The translations under genes and the position numbers were made by a program. From Streptantibioticus ferralitis (lineage in GTDB: Bacteria; Actinomycetota; Actinomycetes; Streptomycetales; Streptomycetaceae): 64,000 bases of DNA. The notes under the pieces were generated by a model, which saw only the letters and a program-made list of their open reading frames with translations, was not told where the DNA came from and did not search any database. The DNA is taken from the NCBI RefSeq assembly GCF_029223525.1, contig NZ_JARHTQ010000008.1, positions 1-64,000 of the forward strand, written 5' to 3'. The stretch's first letter is position 1. Every line of letters starts with the position of its first letter. This document shows, one piece after another, positions 16,577 to 24,891 of this stretch.

Positions 16577-17845
16577 ATGGACGACTCGCAGCCCAAACCT
16601 GCCCCCGCCGTTCCGGTCAGCGCCGCCGCGAGCGCGGCGGCAGCGCATGAGACCGGTCCGACTCTCCTGGTCAAGATCTTCGGCAAGGATCGCCCGGGGA
16701 TCACCGCCGGACTCTTCGACACCCTCGCCGCCTTCGGCGTGGACGTCATCGACATCGAGCAGGTGGTCACCCGAGGCCGCATAGTGCTCTGCGTGCTGAT
16801 CACCGCGCCCACCGGCGGCCCCGGCGCGGAGGGCGACCTCCGCGCCACCGTGCACAGTTGGGCCGAATCGATCAAGATGCAGGCCGAGATCATCTCCGGT
16901 ATCGGCGACAACCGCCCGCGTGGTGTGGGCCGTTCGCATGTGACCGTGCTCGGTCATCCGCTCACCGCCGAGTCGGCGGCCGCCATAGCGGCCAAGATCA
17001 CCGAGGTGGGCGGCAACATCGACCGTATCTTCCGGCTCGCCAAGTACCCGGTGACGGCCGTGGAGTTGACGGTTTCCGGCGCGCCCACCGAGGAGTTGCG
17101 CACCGCGCTCGCGGTGGAGGCGGCCCGCCGCGGTGTGGACGTGGCGGTGGTCGCGTCCGGCCTGCATCGCAGGGCTCAGCGCCTGATCGTGATGGATGTG
17201 GACTCCACCGTCATCCAGGACGAGGTGATCGAGCTCTTCGCGGCGCACGCGGGCTGTGAGGCGGAGGTCGCCGAGGTGACTGCGCAGGCGATGCGCGGTG
17301 AGCTGGACTTCACCGAGTCGCTGCACGCTCGGGTGGCGCTACTGGAGGGCCTCGACGCCTCCGTGGTGGACAAGGTGCGCGCCGAGGTACGGCTGACCCC
17401 GGGTGCCCGTACGCTCATCCGTACCCTCAAGCGCCTCGGCTACCAGGTCGGCATCGTCTCCGGTGGCTTCACCCAGGTCACCGACGATCTCAAGGAGCGG
17501 CTCGGCCTGGACTTCGCCTCCGCCAACACGCTGGAGATCGTGGACGGGAAGCTGACCGGGCGGGTGACCGGCGAGGTGGTGGACCGGGCGGGCAAGGCAC
17601 GCCTGCTGCGGCGCTTCGCCGCGGAGGCCGGGGTGCCGCTGGCCCAGACCGTGGCGATCGGAGATGGCGCCAATGACCTGGACATGCTCAACGCGGCGGG
17701 GCTCGGCATCGCCTTCAACGCCAAGCCGGTGGTCCGCGAGGCGGCGGACACCGCGGTGAACGTGCCGTTCCTGGACACGGTCCTGTATCTGCTCGGGGTC
17801 ACCCGCGAGGAGATCGAGGCGGCCGATCTGCACATCGAGGCTTAG
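16577..17845 (+). CDS. serB: phosphoserine phosphatase
   Basis: Final step of serine synthesis, hydrolysing O-phosphoserine. 422 residues: two ACT-type regulatory segments at about 30-110 (LVKIFGKDRPGITAGLFDTLAAFG) and 115-185, then the HAD phosphatase domain with nucleophile motif DVDSTVI, SGGFTQ and the metal loop GDGANDLDML. The long N-terminal extension is normal for actinobacterial SerB. ATG 16577 starts right after the repeat array; no good SD is visible (GGTGGT only), so the start could be leaderless or slightly wrong. A strong hairpin follows the stop. Confidence 0.96.
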   Translation: MDDSQPKPAPAVPVSAAASAAAAHETGPTLLVKIFGKDRPGITAGLFDTLAAFGVDVIDIEQVVTRGRIVLCVLITAPTGGPGAEGDLRATVHSWAESIKMQAEIISGIGDNRPRGVGRSHVTVLGHPLTAESAAAIAAKITEVGGNIDRIFRLAKYPVTAVELTVSGAPTEELRTALAVEAARRGVDVAVVASGLHRRAQRLIVMDVDSTVIQDEVIELFAAHAGCEAEVAEVTAQAMRGELDFTESLHARVALLEGLDASVVDKVRAEVRLTPGARTLIRTLKRLGYQVGIVSGGFTQVTDDLKERLGLDFASANTLEIVDGKLTGRVTGEVVDRAGKARLLRRFAAEAGVPLAQTVAIGDGANDLDMLNAAGLGIAFNAKPVVREAADTAVNVPFLDTVLYLLGVTREEIEAADLHIEA

Positions 17846-17860
17846 GTGGCGCGGAGATGA

Positions 17861-17893
17861 GTGCGGCTCCCGGCCCGCGGCCGGGAGCCGCAC
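17861..17893. terminator. bidirectional terminator between serB and sixA
   Basis: Perfect 15-bp stem GTGCGGCTCCCGGCC / GGCCGGGAGCCGCAC with a CGC loop, between convergent genes. Confidence 0.9.
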
Positions 17894-17928
17894 CTTCACG
17901 TTTCAGGCGCGGCGTCCAGACCGTCGTG

Positions 17929-18453
17929 TCAGGGGTGCGGCGTCCAGAACTCGGTCAGACGTGCCACGCCGTGCTCCACGGACTTCCACGATCCGGAGAA
18001 CGTCAGCACGGCGACCGCTGACGTCGGAAACGCGGTTCTGGTCATCCGTACCAGGGCGTCCCCCTCCACCGTGCCCGCGAGGGCGTCGGCCAGCGCGTGT
18101 ATCCCGGGGTTGTGGCCCACCAGCAGCAGATCGGCGACCTCGTCGGGGGTTTCGTTGATCACCGCGATGAGTTCGCCGAGGCTGGCCTCGTAGAGCCGCT
18201 CCTCGTAGACGGTCTTGGGGCGCTGCGGCAGTTCGTGCGCGACGAGCTTCCAGGTCTCGCGGGTACGGACCGCCGGTGAGCAGAGGGTGAGGTCGGGCAT
18301 GATGCGCGTTCCGGCAAGCCACACTCCGGCGGCGGGCGCTTCCTTGCGCCCGCGCTCGGCGAGCGGCCGGTCCCGGTCGGGCACGTCCGGCCAGTCGGCC
18401 TTGGCGTGCCGGAGGAGAATGACCCTTCGGGGCGTTGCGTCGCTCATGCCCAT
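17929..18453 (-). CDS. SixA-type histidine phosphatase family protein
   Basis: 174 residues of the phosphoglycerate-mutase/histidine phosphatase superfamily: catalytic LRHAKADWPD (RHG-type motif, as in SixA), RTRET substrate-pocket arginines, a Glu near EERLYEAS, and the second catalytic His in LLLVGHNPG. SixA proteins dephosphorylate phosphohistidine on signalling or PTS proteins, but the substrate here is unknown. ATG 18453 (MGMSD) or ATG 18447 (MSDAT) are both possible; neither has a strong RBS. Confidence 0.9.
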   Translation of the reverse strand: MGMSDATPRRVILLRHAKADWPDVPDRDRPLAERGRKEAPAAGVWLAGTRIMPDLTLCSPAVRTRETWKLVAHELPQRPKTVYEERLYEASLGELIAVINETPDEVADLLLVGHNPGIHALADALAGTVEGDALVRMTRTAFPTSAVAVLTFSGSWKSVEHGVARLTEFWTPHP

Positions 18454-18497
18454 CAGCTTTGCAGAAATCTCGGCGGCGGGCGCGGGAGTACGTACGG

Positions 18498-18725
18498 TCA
18501 GATCAGGTGCGACAGCAGCCGCGGCAGCACCTCGGACAACCGGCCGAGCAGCTGGTCCAACGGCTGCCCGGGCACCGACGAGGCGGCGTGCGCGGGACCG
18601 GCGACCACGGCCAGCAGCACCGCGAAGGAGATGGCGGGCAGGGCCACCGCCCACCACGGCAGTCTTGTCGGCACCCCGGTGGCCCGCGGGTGCGCTGACC
18701 TCGGCTGGATGTGGGGGGCCGCCAT
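18498..18725 (-). CDS. small membrane/secreted protein, conserved in streptomycetes
   Basis: 75 residues: a polar N-terminus, then a hydrophobic segment at ~25-46 (WWAVALPAISFAVLLAVVAG) ending in an AHA-type signal peptidase site, and a short C-terminus with LDQLLGRLSEVLPRLLSHL that can form an amphipathic helix. ATG 18725 is preceded by GGAGGC. No function assigned. Lies 44 bp upstream of sixA on the same strand. Confidence 0.7.
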   Translation of the reverse strand: MAAPHIQPRSAHPRATGVPTRLPWWAVALPAISFAVLLAVVAGPAHAASSVPGQPLDQLLGRLSEVLPRLLSHLI

Positions 18726-18924
18726 GGAAACCGCCTCCAGAGTCGCGTGGCGTCGTCGGTCACTGTTCGGCGCACCTCGCGCCTGCTCGGTGCACTGACG
18801 ACGCTACGGAACCGCGGCGGCCCAACCCATCAGGCGATCCACCCAGTTGACCCTGACCCTGACCCCCTAAGGGAGGTGGGGACAACCCCACCCCCGACCC
18901 TGAACCAGCAGGTCAGGGCCGCGG

Positions 18925-19047
18925 TCACCCGTAGTTGGCGGCGATGGAGGCGATCACGGCGACCACGGCGGGCACACCGAGCATGAGGCCGAAGACCAGC
19001 AGGAGCTTCTTCTGCGGCTGCGGCGGGTTCGGTTCGAGGACTGGCAT
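18925..19047 (-). CDS. SGM_5486 family transporter-associated microprotein
   Basis: A 40-residue protein, MPVLEPNPPQPQKKLLLV then FGLMLGVPAVVAVIASIA ANYG, found by translating the gap after the MFS gene. Polar proline-rich start plus one transmembrane helix is the signature of the SGM_5486 family, which is encoded next to CynX/NimT-type MFS genes. It lies 57 bp downstream of such a gene on the same strand, so it probably assists or stabilises that transporter. Function inferred from context. Confidence 0.85.
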   Translation of the reverse strand: MPVLEPNPPQPQKKLLLVFGLMLGVPAVVAVIASIAANYG

Positions 19048-19104
19048 GGGCCAAGTCTCGCACCAGTCCCCCGCGGCCCGGCGCATGGGTCCGCGGCGAG
19101 CGTG

Positions 19105-20394
19105 TCAGACCGCGCGCCGGGCCTCGTCTTCTATGTGGCGGCTGCGCCCGGCGAACAGGCCGGCGATGACCTGCGGCACCATGAGGCCGGCCATCAACGC
19201 GATCGGCAGGCCCCAGCCTCCGGACTGCTGGTAGAGGGCGCCGACCAGGATCGGCCCCGGTATCGAGATCAGATAGCCGACACTCTGCGCGAAGGCGGAC
19301 AGCCGGACCACCCCGGGGCCGCTGCGCGACCGCATGCCGATCATGGTGAGCGCGAGCGGGAACGCGCAGTTCGACACACCGAGCATCAGTGCCCAGGCGA
19401 GCGGCGCGGCGTCCGGAGCGAGCCACAGCCCCGCGTACCCCGCGAGGCCGAACGCCGCCAGGGCGACGACCAGCCCGCCCTGGTGCCGCATTCGCCCGGC
19501 GACCGTGGGCAGCACGAAGGACAGCGGTACGCCCATGATCATGGTGCCGGCCAGCAGCACACCCGCGGTGCTCGCCGAGATCCCCGCGTCACGGAAGATC
19601 TGCGGCAGCCAGCCCATGGTGATGTACGCACCGGTGGCCTGCAGCCCGAAGTAGCAGGCCAGTGCCCAGGCTGTGGGGCTGCGGGTGATGCGTATGCCGG
19701 GAGCGTCCGGTGCGGGCGCGGCGCTGGACGCCGTGCTGGTCGCCGTGCTGGTCGCGCGGGCGCGTATCAGCCCGAGCCACGGGACGACGGCGAGCGCGGC
19801 GAGCGCCGCCCATACCCCGAGGCCGAGCCGCCAACTACCGCCCAGGGCATGGGTGATGGGAACGGTGGCGGCCGCCGCTATCGCGGTGCCGAGGGCGAGC
19901 GCCATGGAGTACAGGCCGGTCATCTGGCCGATGCGGTCCGGGAAGTGCTGCTTGACGATGACCGGCATCAGCACGTTGCTGACCGCTATGCCCGCGAGCC
20001 CGAGGGCGCTGGCGGCGAGGAACGCGGGCGTCCCCCCGGCGAACGGGCGCAGCAACAGCCCCGCGGTGATGGCCGCCATCCCCGCGCACACGACGGCGCC
20101 CGGCCCGAAGCGGCGGGCGAGCCGTGGGGCGGCGATGCCGAAGACCGCGAAGCACAGCGTTGGTACGGAGGTCAGCAGTCCGGCGACGGTGCCGCTCATG
20201 TGCAGGCCGCCGCGGACCTCCGCCAGCAGCGTGCCGAGGCTGGTGATCGCCGGACGGAGGTTGAGCGCGGCGGCGATCAAGCCGATGACCACGAGCCGGC
20301 GCACCCAGGCGTCCGGGCGCGCCCTGGCCGCCGGTCCGGGGGCGGTCACCGCGGTTTCCTGGCGGTCGTGGGTCAGGGTCTCGTCGTCACGCAT
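19105..20394 (-). CDS. MFS transporter, CynX/NimT family
   Basis: 429 residues with 12 predicted membrane segments; characteristic family blocks include LNLRPAITSLGTLL near the start, FAVFGIAAPRLARRFG and GPILVGALYQQSGGW. CynX/NimT members transport cyanate or 2-nitroimidazole; the substrate here is unknown. ATG 20394 follows a TATGAT hexamer (20406-20401) by only 6 bp and lacks an SD, indicating a leaderless transcript. Divergent from a GntR regulator with an operator-like inverted repeat in between. Confidence 0.92.
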   Translation of the reverse strand: MRDDETLTHDRQETAVTAPGPAARARPDAWVRRLVVIGLIAAALNLRPAITSLGTLLAEVRGGLHMSGTVAGLLTSVPTLCFAVFGIAAPRLARRFGPGAVVCAGMAAITAGLLLRPFAGGTPAFLAASALGLAGIAVSNVLMPVIVKQHFPDRIGQMTGLYSMALALGTAIAAAATVPITHALGGSWRLGLGVWAALAALAVVPWLGLIRARATSTATSTASSAAPAPDAPGIRITRSPTAWALACYFGLQATGAYITMGWLPQIFRDAGISASTAGVLLAGTMIMGVPLSFVLPTVAGRMRHQGGLVVALAAFGLAGYAGLWLAPDAAPLAWALMLGVSNCAFPLALTMIGMRSRSGPGVVRLSAFAQSVGYLISIPGPILVGALYQQSGGWGLPIALMAGLMVPQVIAGLFAGRSRHIEDEARRAV

Positions 20395-20395
20395 G

Positions 20396-20427
20396 CAGTC
20401 ATCATAGAATCATGGGATGATTGACTG
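20396..20427. promoter_or_regulatory. candidate GntR operator overlapping the MFS promoter
   Basis: CAGTCATCA and TGATTGACTG are near-perfect inverted arms around a 13-bp centre. The arms cover the TATGAT -10 hexamer of the MFS gene, so binding would block transcription. It lies 48 bp from the GntR start, suggesting control of both genes by that regulator. Confidence 0.55.
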
Positions 20428-20475
20428 TCCAGTTGATTTCCCGATCCGGTGTTCGCGAGCCCCACGAGGAGAGCC

Positions 20476-21177
20476 ATGCCGCTGACCGCGCCCCGGCGTT
20501 CCGCCCTGGTCGACCTGGTGATCGCTCAGCTGCGCACCCAGATCACCTCCGGCGAATGGCCGGTCGGCTCCCGCATTCCGACCGAGCCCGAGCTGGTCGA
20601 GCAGCTCGGCGTCGCCCGCAACACGGTGCGCGAGGCGGTGCGCGCGCTGGCGCACAACGGGCTGTTGGACATCCGGCAGGGATCGGGCACGTACGTGGTG
20701 GCGACCAGCGAGCTCGCCGGGGTGATGCAGCGCCGTTTCGCCGACACCGACCGGGACCATCTCGCCGAGGTCCGCGGTGTGCTGGAGGCCGCGGCGGCCC
20801 GGCTCGCCGCCCGGCGCCGTACCGAACGCGACCTGTCCCAGCTGGACAGGGCGCTGGACCGGCGCGAACGGGCCTGGGAGTCCGGCGACGCGGAGGCGTT
20901 CGTGGACGCGGACACGGCGCTGCACCTGGCGGTGGTGGCCTCGGCGCACAACGACGTGCTGACGGAGATGTACGCGGACCTCGGCGAGGTGCTGCGCGAC
21001 CTGATCCGCTCCGACGTCGGCGAGGTCCTGCGCCCGGAGGGCTATGCGGAGCACGGCGCTCTGGTCGAGGCGATCCGTGCCGGGGACGGCGAGCGGGCGG
21101 CGGCCCAGGCGAGCGCCTACACGCTGGGGTGCCGACCACGCGGCGACAGCACCGGGGCCGAGCGGCATCAGGCCTGA
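20476..21177 (+). CDS. FadR/GntR family transcriptional regulator
   Basis: 233 residues: N-terminal winged HTH (LVIAQLRTQITSGEWPVGSRIPTEPELVEQLGVARNTVREAVRAL ... GLLDIRQGSGTYV, residues ~10-75) and a C-terminal FCD ligand domain (DHLAEVRGVLE, ADTALHLAVVASAHND with metal-ligand His, EHGALVEAIRAGD). GAGGAGAG precedes ATG 20476. Divergent from the MFS transporter gene and likely its local regulator. Confidence 0.93.
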   Translation: MPLTAPRRSALVDLVIAQLRTQITSGEWPVGSRIPTEPELVEQLGVARNTVREAVRALAHNGLLDIRQGSGTYVVATSELAGVMQRRFADTDRDHLAEVRGVLEAAAARLAARRRTERDLSQLDRALDRRERAWESGDAEAFVDADTALHLAVVASAHNDVLTEMYADLGEVLRDLIRSDVGEVLRPEGYAEHGALVEAIRAGDGERAAAQASAYTLGCRPRGDSTGAERHQA

Positions 21178-21186
21178 GTCGCGACG

Positions 21187-21522
21187 CTAACCGCGGGTGA
21201 TCCACACCGAGCGGATCTCCTTCCAGCACCGCCCGGTCAACGTGACCGTCTGCGCCGGGCCGACCGGCACCGGCCTGGTGTCTGTCGCCGGGTCCCACCA
21301 GCGTCGGCAGACGATGTGCAGTCGAACGTGCACGACCGCCGGATCGGGGTTGTGGCACACGGCGGTGCCGGCACTGCCGCGGATCTGGGTACGGCACTGC
21401 GTGCCCGGTGCGGCGCCCGACGGCGAGTCGGCGCCGGGTACCGCGTGGGCGGCCGACGGCGTCGCGGCGGGTGCGATCGCGGCCGCCAGGAGCAGTGCGG
21501 CCGTACGGGGATACCGGCGCAT
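21187..21522 (-). CDS. small secreted protein of unknown function
   Basis: 111 residues with a signal peptide (MRRYPRTAALLLAAAIAPAA..AHA, cleavage near 27). The mature part has four cysteines (QCRTQI, AVCHNP, IVCRRWW, GRCWKE), consistent with two disulfides in an extracellular fold. ATG 21522 chosen over the in-frame ATG 21531 because GGGCAGGA fits better. Its stop lies 9 bp from the convergent GntR stop. No family recognised. Confidence 0.75.
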   Translation of the reverse strand: MRRYPRTAALLLAAAIAPAATPSAAHAVPGADSPSGAAPGTQCRTQIRGSAGTAVCHNPDPAVVHVRLHIVCRRWWDPATDTRPVPVGPAQTVTLTGRCWKEIRSVWITRG

Positions 21523-21592
21523 GGCACACATCCTGCCCGGTGGGCCGGCCCCGCCGCTCAGTCGTGCTCGGCCGTTCGGTGTCCGTACGGCT

Positions 21593-21629
21593 GGAGCCCC
21601 GGCCCGCCCGAAGGCGGAACCGGGGCTCC
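21593..21629 (-). terminator. terminator of the fabG-fabI operon
   Basis: GGAGCCCCGG pairs with CCGGGGCTCC, and an inner CGCC-CGAA-GGCG hairpin sits within; 15 bp after the fabI stop. Confidence 0.8.
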
Positions 21630-21644
21630 GGTAAGCCGTCGCCG

Positions 21645-22406
21645 TCAGGCGCCCATCATGTGCACGCCGCCGTCCACGTGCACGATCTCGCCGGTCGTCT
21701 TGGGGAAGAAGTCCGACAGCAGGCCGACGACACCGCGGCCGGCGGGCTCCGGGTCGGCCAGGTCCCAGCCGATCGGGGCGCGGTGGTTCCACACGTCCGC
21801 GAGCTCCTCGAAGCCCGGGATGGACTTGGCGGCCATCGACTTGATCGGGCCGGCCGAGATCAGGTTGCAGCGCACGTTCTTGGCACCGAGGTCACGGGCC
21901 AGGTAGCGGTTGGTCGACTCCAGGGCCGCCTTGGCCACGCCCATCCAGTCGTACTTCGGCCAGGCGATCTGCGCGTCGAAGGTCAGGCCGACGACCGAGC
22001 CGCCGCGCGGCATCAGCGGCAGACAGGCCATGGTCAGCGACTTGAGGGAGTACGCGGAGACGTGCACGGCGGTGGAGACGTCCTCCCAGGTCGCCTCCAG
22101 GAAGTTGAAGGCGCCCTGCGGGCCGAAGGCGATGGAGTGGACGATGCCGTCCAGGCCGTCGACGTGCTCGCGCACCTTGTCGGCGAGTCCGTCGAGCTGC
22201 TCCTGGTTGGTCACGTCGAGCTCGATGACCGGGGCGGGCTTGGGCAGCCGCTTGGCGATGCGCTCCACGAGGGAGAGCCGGCCGAAGCCGGTGAGAATGA
22301 CCTCGGCGCCCTCCTCCTGTGCCACCTTCGCCGCCTGGAAGGCGATCGAGGACTCGGTCAGAACACCCGTGACGAGGATGCGCTTGCCAGCGAGGATTCC
22401 ACTCAT
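21645..22406 (-). CDS. fabI: enoyl-[acyl-carrier-protein] reductase (NADH), FabI/InhA type
   Basis: Last reductive step of each fatty-acid elongation cycle. 253 residues with the FabI features: LAGKRILVTGVLTESSIAF cofactor loop, DVTNQEQL, HSIAFGPQGA, and the catalytic Tyr-x6-Lys in YDWMGVAK, then AGPIKSMAAKSIPGF. ATG 22406, 5 bp after the fabG stop, so the two genes form a unit like mycobacterial mabA-inhA. This enzyme class is the triclosan/isoniazid target in other bacteria. Confidence 0.96.
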   Translation of the reverse strand: MSGILAGKRILVTGVLTESSIAFQAAKVAQEEGAEVILTGFGRLSLVERIAKRLPKPAPVIELDVTNQEQLDGLADKVREHVDGLDGIVHSIAFGPQGAFNFLEATWEDVSTAVHVSAYSLKSLTMACLPLMPRGGSVVGLTFDAQIAWPKYDWMGVAKAALESTNRYLARDLGAKNVRCNLISAGPIKSMAAKSIPGFEELADVWNHRAPIGWDLADPEPAGRGVVGLLSDFFPKTTGEIVHVDGGVHMMGA

Positions 22407-22411
22407 AGCGA

Positions 22412-23131
22412 TCAGTGACCCATGCCCAATCCGCCGTCGACAGGAATGACGGCTCCGGTGATGTATGCGGCGTCCTCGGAGGACAGGAAGCGCACCGAGG
22501 CGGCGATCTCCTCAGGCTGTGCGTAGCGGCCCAGCGGGACCCCGCCAAGGATCGCCGCCCGCTGCTCGTCCGTGAGCGCGCGGGTCATGTCGGTGTCGAC
22601 GAAGCCGGGGGCGACGACATTGACGGTGATGTTGCGGGAGCCCAGCTCACGAGCGAGTGAGCGAGCGAAGCCCACCAGACCGGCCTTGGAGGCGGCGTAG
22701 TTGGCCTGGCCCGCCGAACCGAGCAGTCCGACCACGGAGGAGATCAGCACGATGCGGCCCTTGCGGGCGCGCAGCATGCCGCGCGCGGCCCGCTTGACGA
22801 CCCGGAAGGTGCCGGTGAGGTTGGTGTCGACGACGGAGGTGAAGTCCTCCTCGGACATCCGCAGCAGCAACTGGTCGCGGGTCACACCGGCGTTGGCCAC
22901 CAGCACCTCGACCGCGCCGTGCTTGTCCTCGACCTCCTTGTAAGCCTGCTCGACCTGCTCCGGGTCGGTGATGTCGCACCGCACCGCGAGGACGCCCAGC
23001 TCGCTGAGGTCGGCCGGTGGCTCGCCGGACCGGTAGGTGATCGCGACCTTGTCTCCTGCCTCCGCGAAGGCACGGGCGATGGCGAGGCCGATGCCCCGAT
23101 TACCTCCGGTGACGAGAACCGAGCGGCTCAA
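22412..23131 (-). CDS. fabG: 3-oxoacyl-[acyl-carrier-protein] reductase
   Basis: 239-residue SDR: TGGNRGIG cofactor motif (residues 8-15), NAGVTRD, catalytic Ser in VLISSVVG, Tyr/Lys in YAASKAG and the VAPGFVDTDMT loop. It reduces beta-ketoacyl-ACP ahead of the FabI step. The start is TTG at 23131 (MSRSVLVTGG), preceded by GGGTGGG; no better start aligns with the family N-terminus. A perfect palindrome lies 44 bp upstream. Confidence 0.95.
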   Translation of the reverse strand: MSRSVLVTGGNRGIGLAIARAFAEAGDKVAITYRSGEPPADLSELGVLAVRCDITDPEQVEQAYKEVEDKHGAVEVLVANAGVTRDQLLLRMSEEDFTSVVDTNLTGTFRVVKRAARGMLRARKGRIVLISSVVGLLGSAGQANYAASKAGLVGFARSLARELGSRNITVNVVAPGFVDTDMTRALTDEQRAAILGGVPLGRYAQPEEIAASVRFLSSEDAAYITGAVIPVDGGLGMGH

Positions 23132-23174
23132 CGGCCCACCCTTTCGTTTGGTCGTCTGTGCGCTACGAAACTAT

Positions 23175-23188
23175 CGGTCGCGCGACCG
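23175..23188. promoter_or_regulatory. 14-bp palindrome in the fabG/tldD intergenic region
   Basis: CGGTCGCGCGACCG is a perfect palindrome placed next to a TAGTTT (23173-23168) that could be the fabG -10 box. The location fits an operator of a fatty-acid synthesis regulator. No regulator gene is adjacent. Confidence 0.45.
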
Positions 23189-23316
23189 CTACGGAGAATC
23201 GGCCTCCCACAGGGGCTGGCGGCCGTCACTGTCGGGTCCCTACAGATTCAGGCTGCCCGCCGATTGTCACAGGGGCATGATTCACTGCGAGGACGTCACG
23301 AGAAGGGGGAGCCGTC

Positions 23317-24891
23317 GTGCCCCAGGACATCGACGAGTCGTTTGTGGCACTGCCGCTACGGGCGTTGGCCGACGCGGCGCTGGCTCGCGCCCGGGCGCTG
23401 GGCGCCGAGCACGCGGACTTCCGGTTCGAGCGGGTGCGCGACGCGGCCTGGCGGCTGCGCGACGCCAGGCTGTCCAGCTCCTCCGACACCACCGACACGG
23501 GGTATGCGGTACGGGTCGTGCACGGCGGGGCGTGGGGCTTCGCGTCCGGTGTCGAGCTGACGATGGACGCGGCGGCCAGGGTGGCGGGCCAGGCGGTGGC
23601 GATGGCGAAGCTGTCGGCGAAGGTGACCGCCGCGGCGGGTTCCGAAGAGCAGGGCCCGCGCAGCGCTTCCCCGGAGGGGCGGTGGTGGGAGACGGGCGGG
23701 CGGGTGGAGCTGGCCGCCGAACCGGTACACGCGGACCGCACCTGGGTGTCGTCGTACGAGATCAACCCGTTCCACGTGCCGGACAAGGACAAGATCGCGC
23801 TGCTGGCCGAGTGGAGCGGCCGCCTGCTGGCCGCCGAGGGGGTGTCGCACGCGGACGCCTCGCTGCTGGCCGTTCAGGAGAACAAGTTCTATGCCGACAC
23901 CGCGGGGACCACGACCACCCAGCAGCGGGTGCGGCTGCACCCCGAGTTGACGGCGGTCGCGGTGGACCCCGAGTCCGGTGAGTTCGACTCGATGCGGACC
24001 CTGGCGCCGCCGGTCGGCCGCGGTTGGGAGTACCTGACCGGCACCGGGTGGGACTGGGACGCCGAACTGGCCGAGATCCCCTCGCTGCTGGCCGAGAAGA
24101 TGCGCGCGCCGGGCGTCCAGGCCGGGACGTACGACCTGGTCATCGATCCGTCGAATCTGTGGCTGACGATCCACGAGTCGATCGGACACGCCACCGAGCT
24201 GGACCGCGCGCTGGGCTACGAGGCGGCGTACGCGGGCACCTCGTTCGCCACCTTCGACAAGTTGGGTTCGCTGAAGTACGGCTCCGAGGTCATGCACGTG
24301 ACCGGTGACCGCACCGCCGAGCACGGCCTGGCGACCATCGGGTACGACGACGAGGGCGTGGCCGGGCAGTCCTGGGACCTGGTCAGGGACGGCACCCTGG
24401 TCGGCTACCAGTTGGACCGGCGCATCGCCAAGCGGTGCGGCTTCGAGCGCTCCAACGGCTGCGCCTACGCCGACTCGCCCTCGCATGTGCCGGTGCAGCG
24501 GATGGCGAACGTCTCGCTGCGCCCCGCGGCGGGCGGCCCGTCGACCCGGGAGCTGATCGGCGCCGTGGAGCGCGGGTTGTACCTGGTCGGTGACCGGTCA
24601 TGGTCCATCGATCAGCAGCGCTACAACTTCCAGTTCACCGCGCAGCGGGCGTTCCGCATCGAGAACGGTCAACTCGCCGGGCAGGTACGTGACTTCGCCT
24701 ACCAGGCGACCACCACCGACTTCTGGGGATCGATGGAGGCGGTCGGCGGACCGCAGACGTACGTCCTGGGCGGCGCGGTCAACTGCGGTAAGGCACAGCC
24801 CGCTCAGGTCGCGGCGGTCAGCCACGGCTGCCCTTCGGCGCTGTTCCGCGGCGTCACCATCCTCAACACCGCGCAGGAGGCAGGCCGATGA
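23317..24891 (+). CDS. tldD: metalloprotease TldD
   Basis: 524 residues, U62/PmbA-TldD family zinc protease subunit. The metal site is HESIGH (HExxxH, His286 and His291); the usual TldD N-terminal half and a C-terminal segment with ANVSLRPAAGG precede the third-ligand region (GGAVNCGKAQPAQVAAVSHGCPS). GTG 23317 follows AGAAGGGGGA. TldD is the catalytic partner of TldE; the complex degrades unfolded peptides or trims modified peptides in other bacteria. Stop overlaps the tldE start by 4 bp (ATGA). Confidence 0.95.
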   Translation: MPQDIDESFVALPLRALADAALARARALGAEHADFRFERVRDAAWRLRDARLSSSSDTTDTGYAVRVVHGGAWGFASGVELTMDAAARVAGQAVAMAKLSAKVTAAAGSEEQGPRSASPEGRWWETGGRVELAAEPVHADRTWVSSYEINPFHVPDKDKIALLAEWSGRLLAAEGVSHADASLLAVQENKFYADTAGTTTTQQRVRLHPELTAVAVDPESGEFDSMRTLAPPVGRGWEYLTGTGWDWDAELAEIPSLLAEKMRAPGVQAGTYDLVIDPSNLWLTIHESIGHATELDRALGYEAAYAGTSFATFDKLGSLKYGSEVMHVTGDRTAEHGLATIGYDDEGVAGQSWDLVRDGTLVGYQLDRRIAKRCGFERSNGCAYADSPSHVPVQRMANVSLRPAAGGPSTRELIGAVERGLYLVGDRSWSIDQQRYNFQFTAQRAFRIENGQLAGQVRDFAYQATTTDFWGSMEAVGGPQTYVLGGAVNCGKAQPAQVAAVSHGCPSALFRGVTILNTAQEAGR

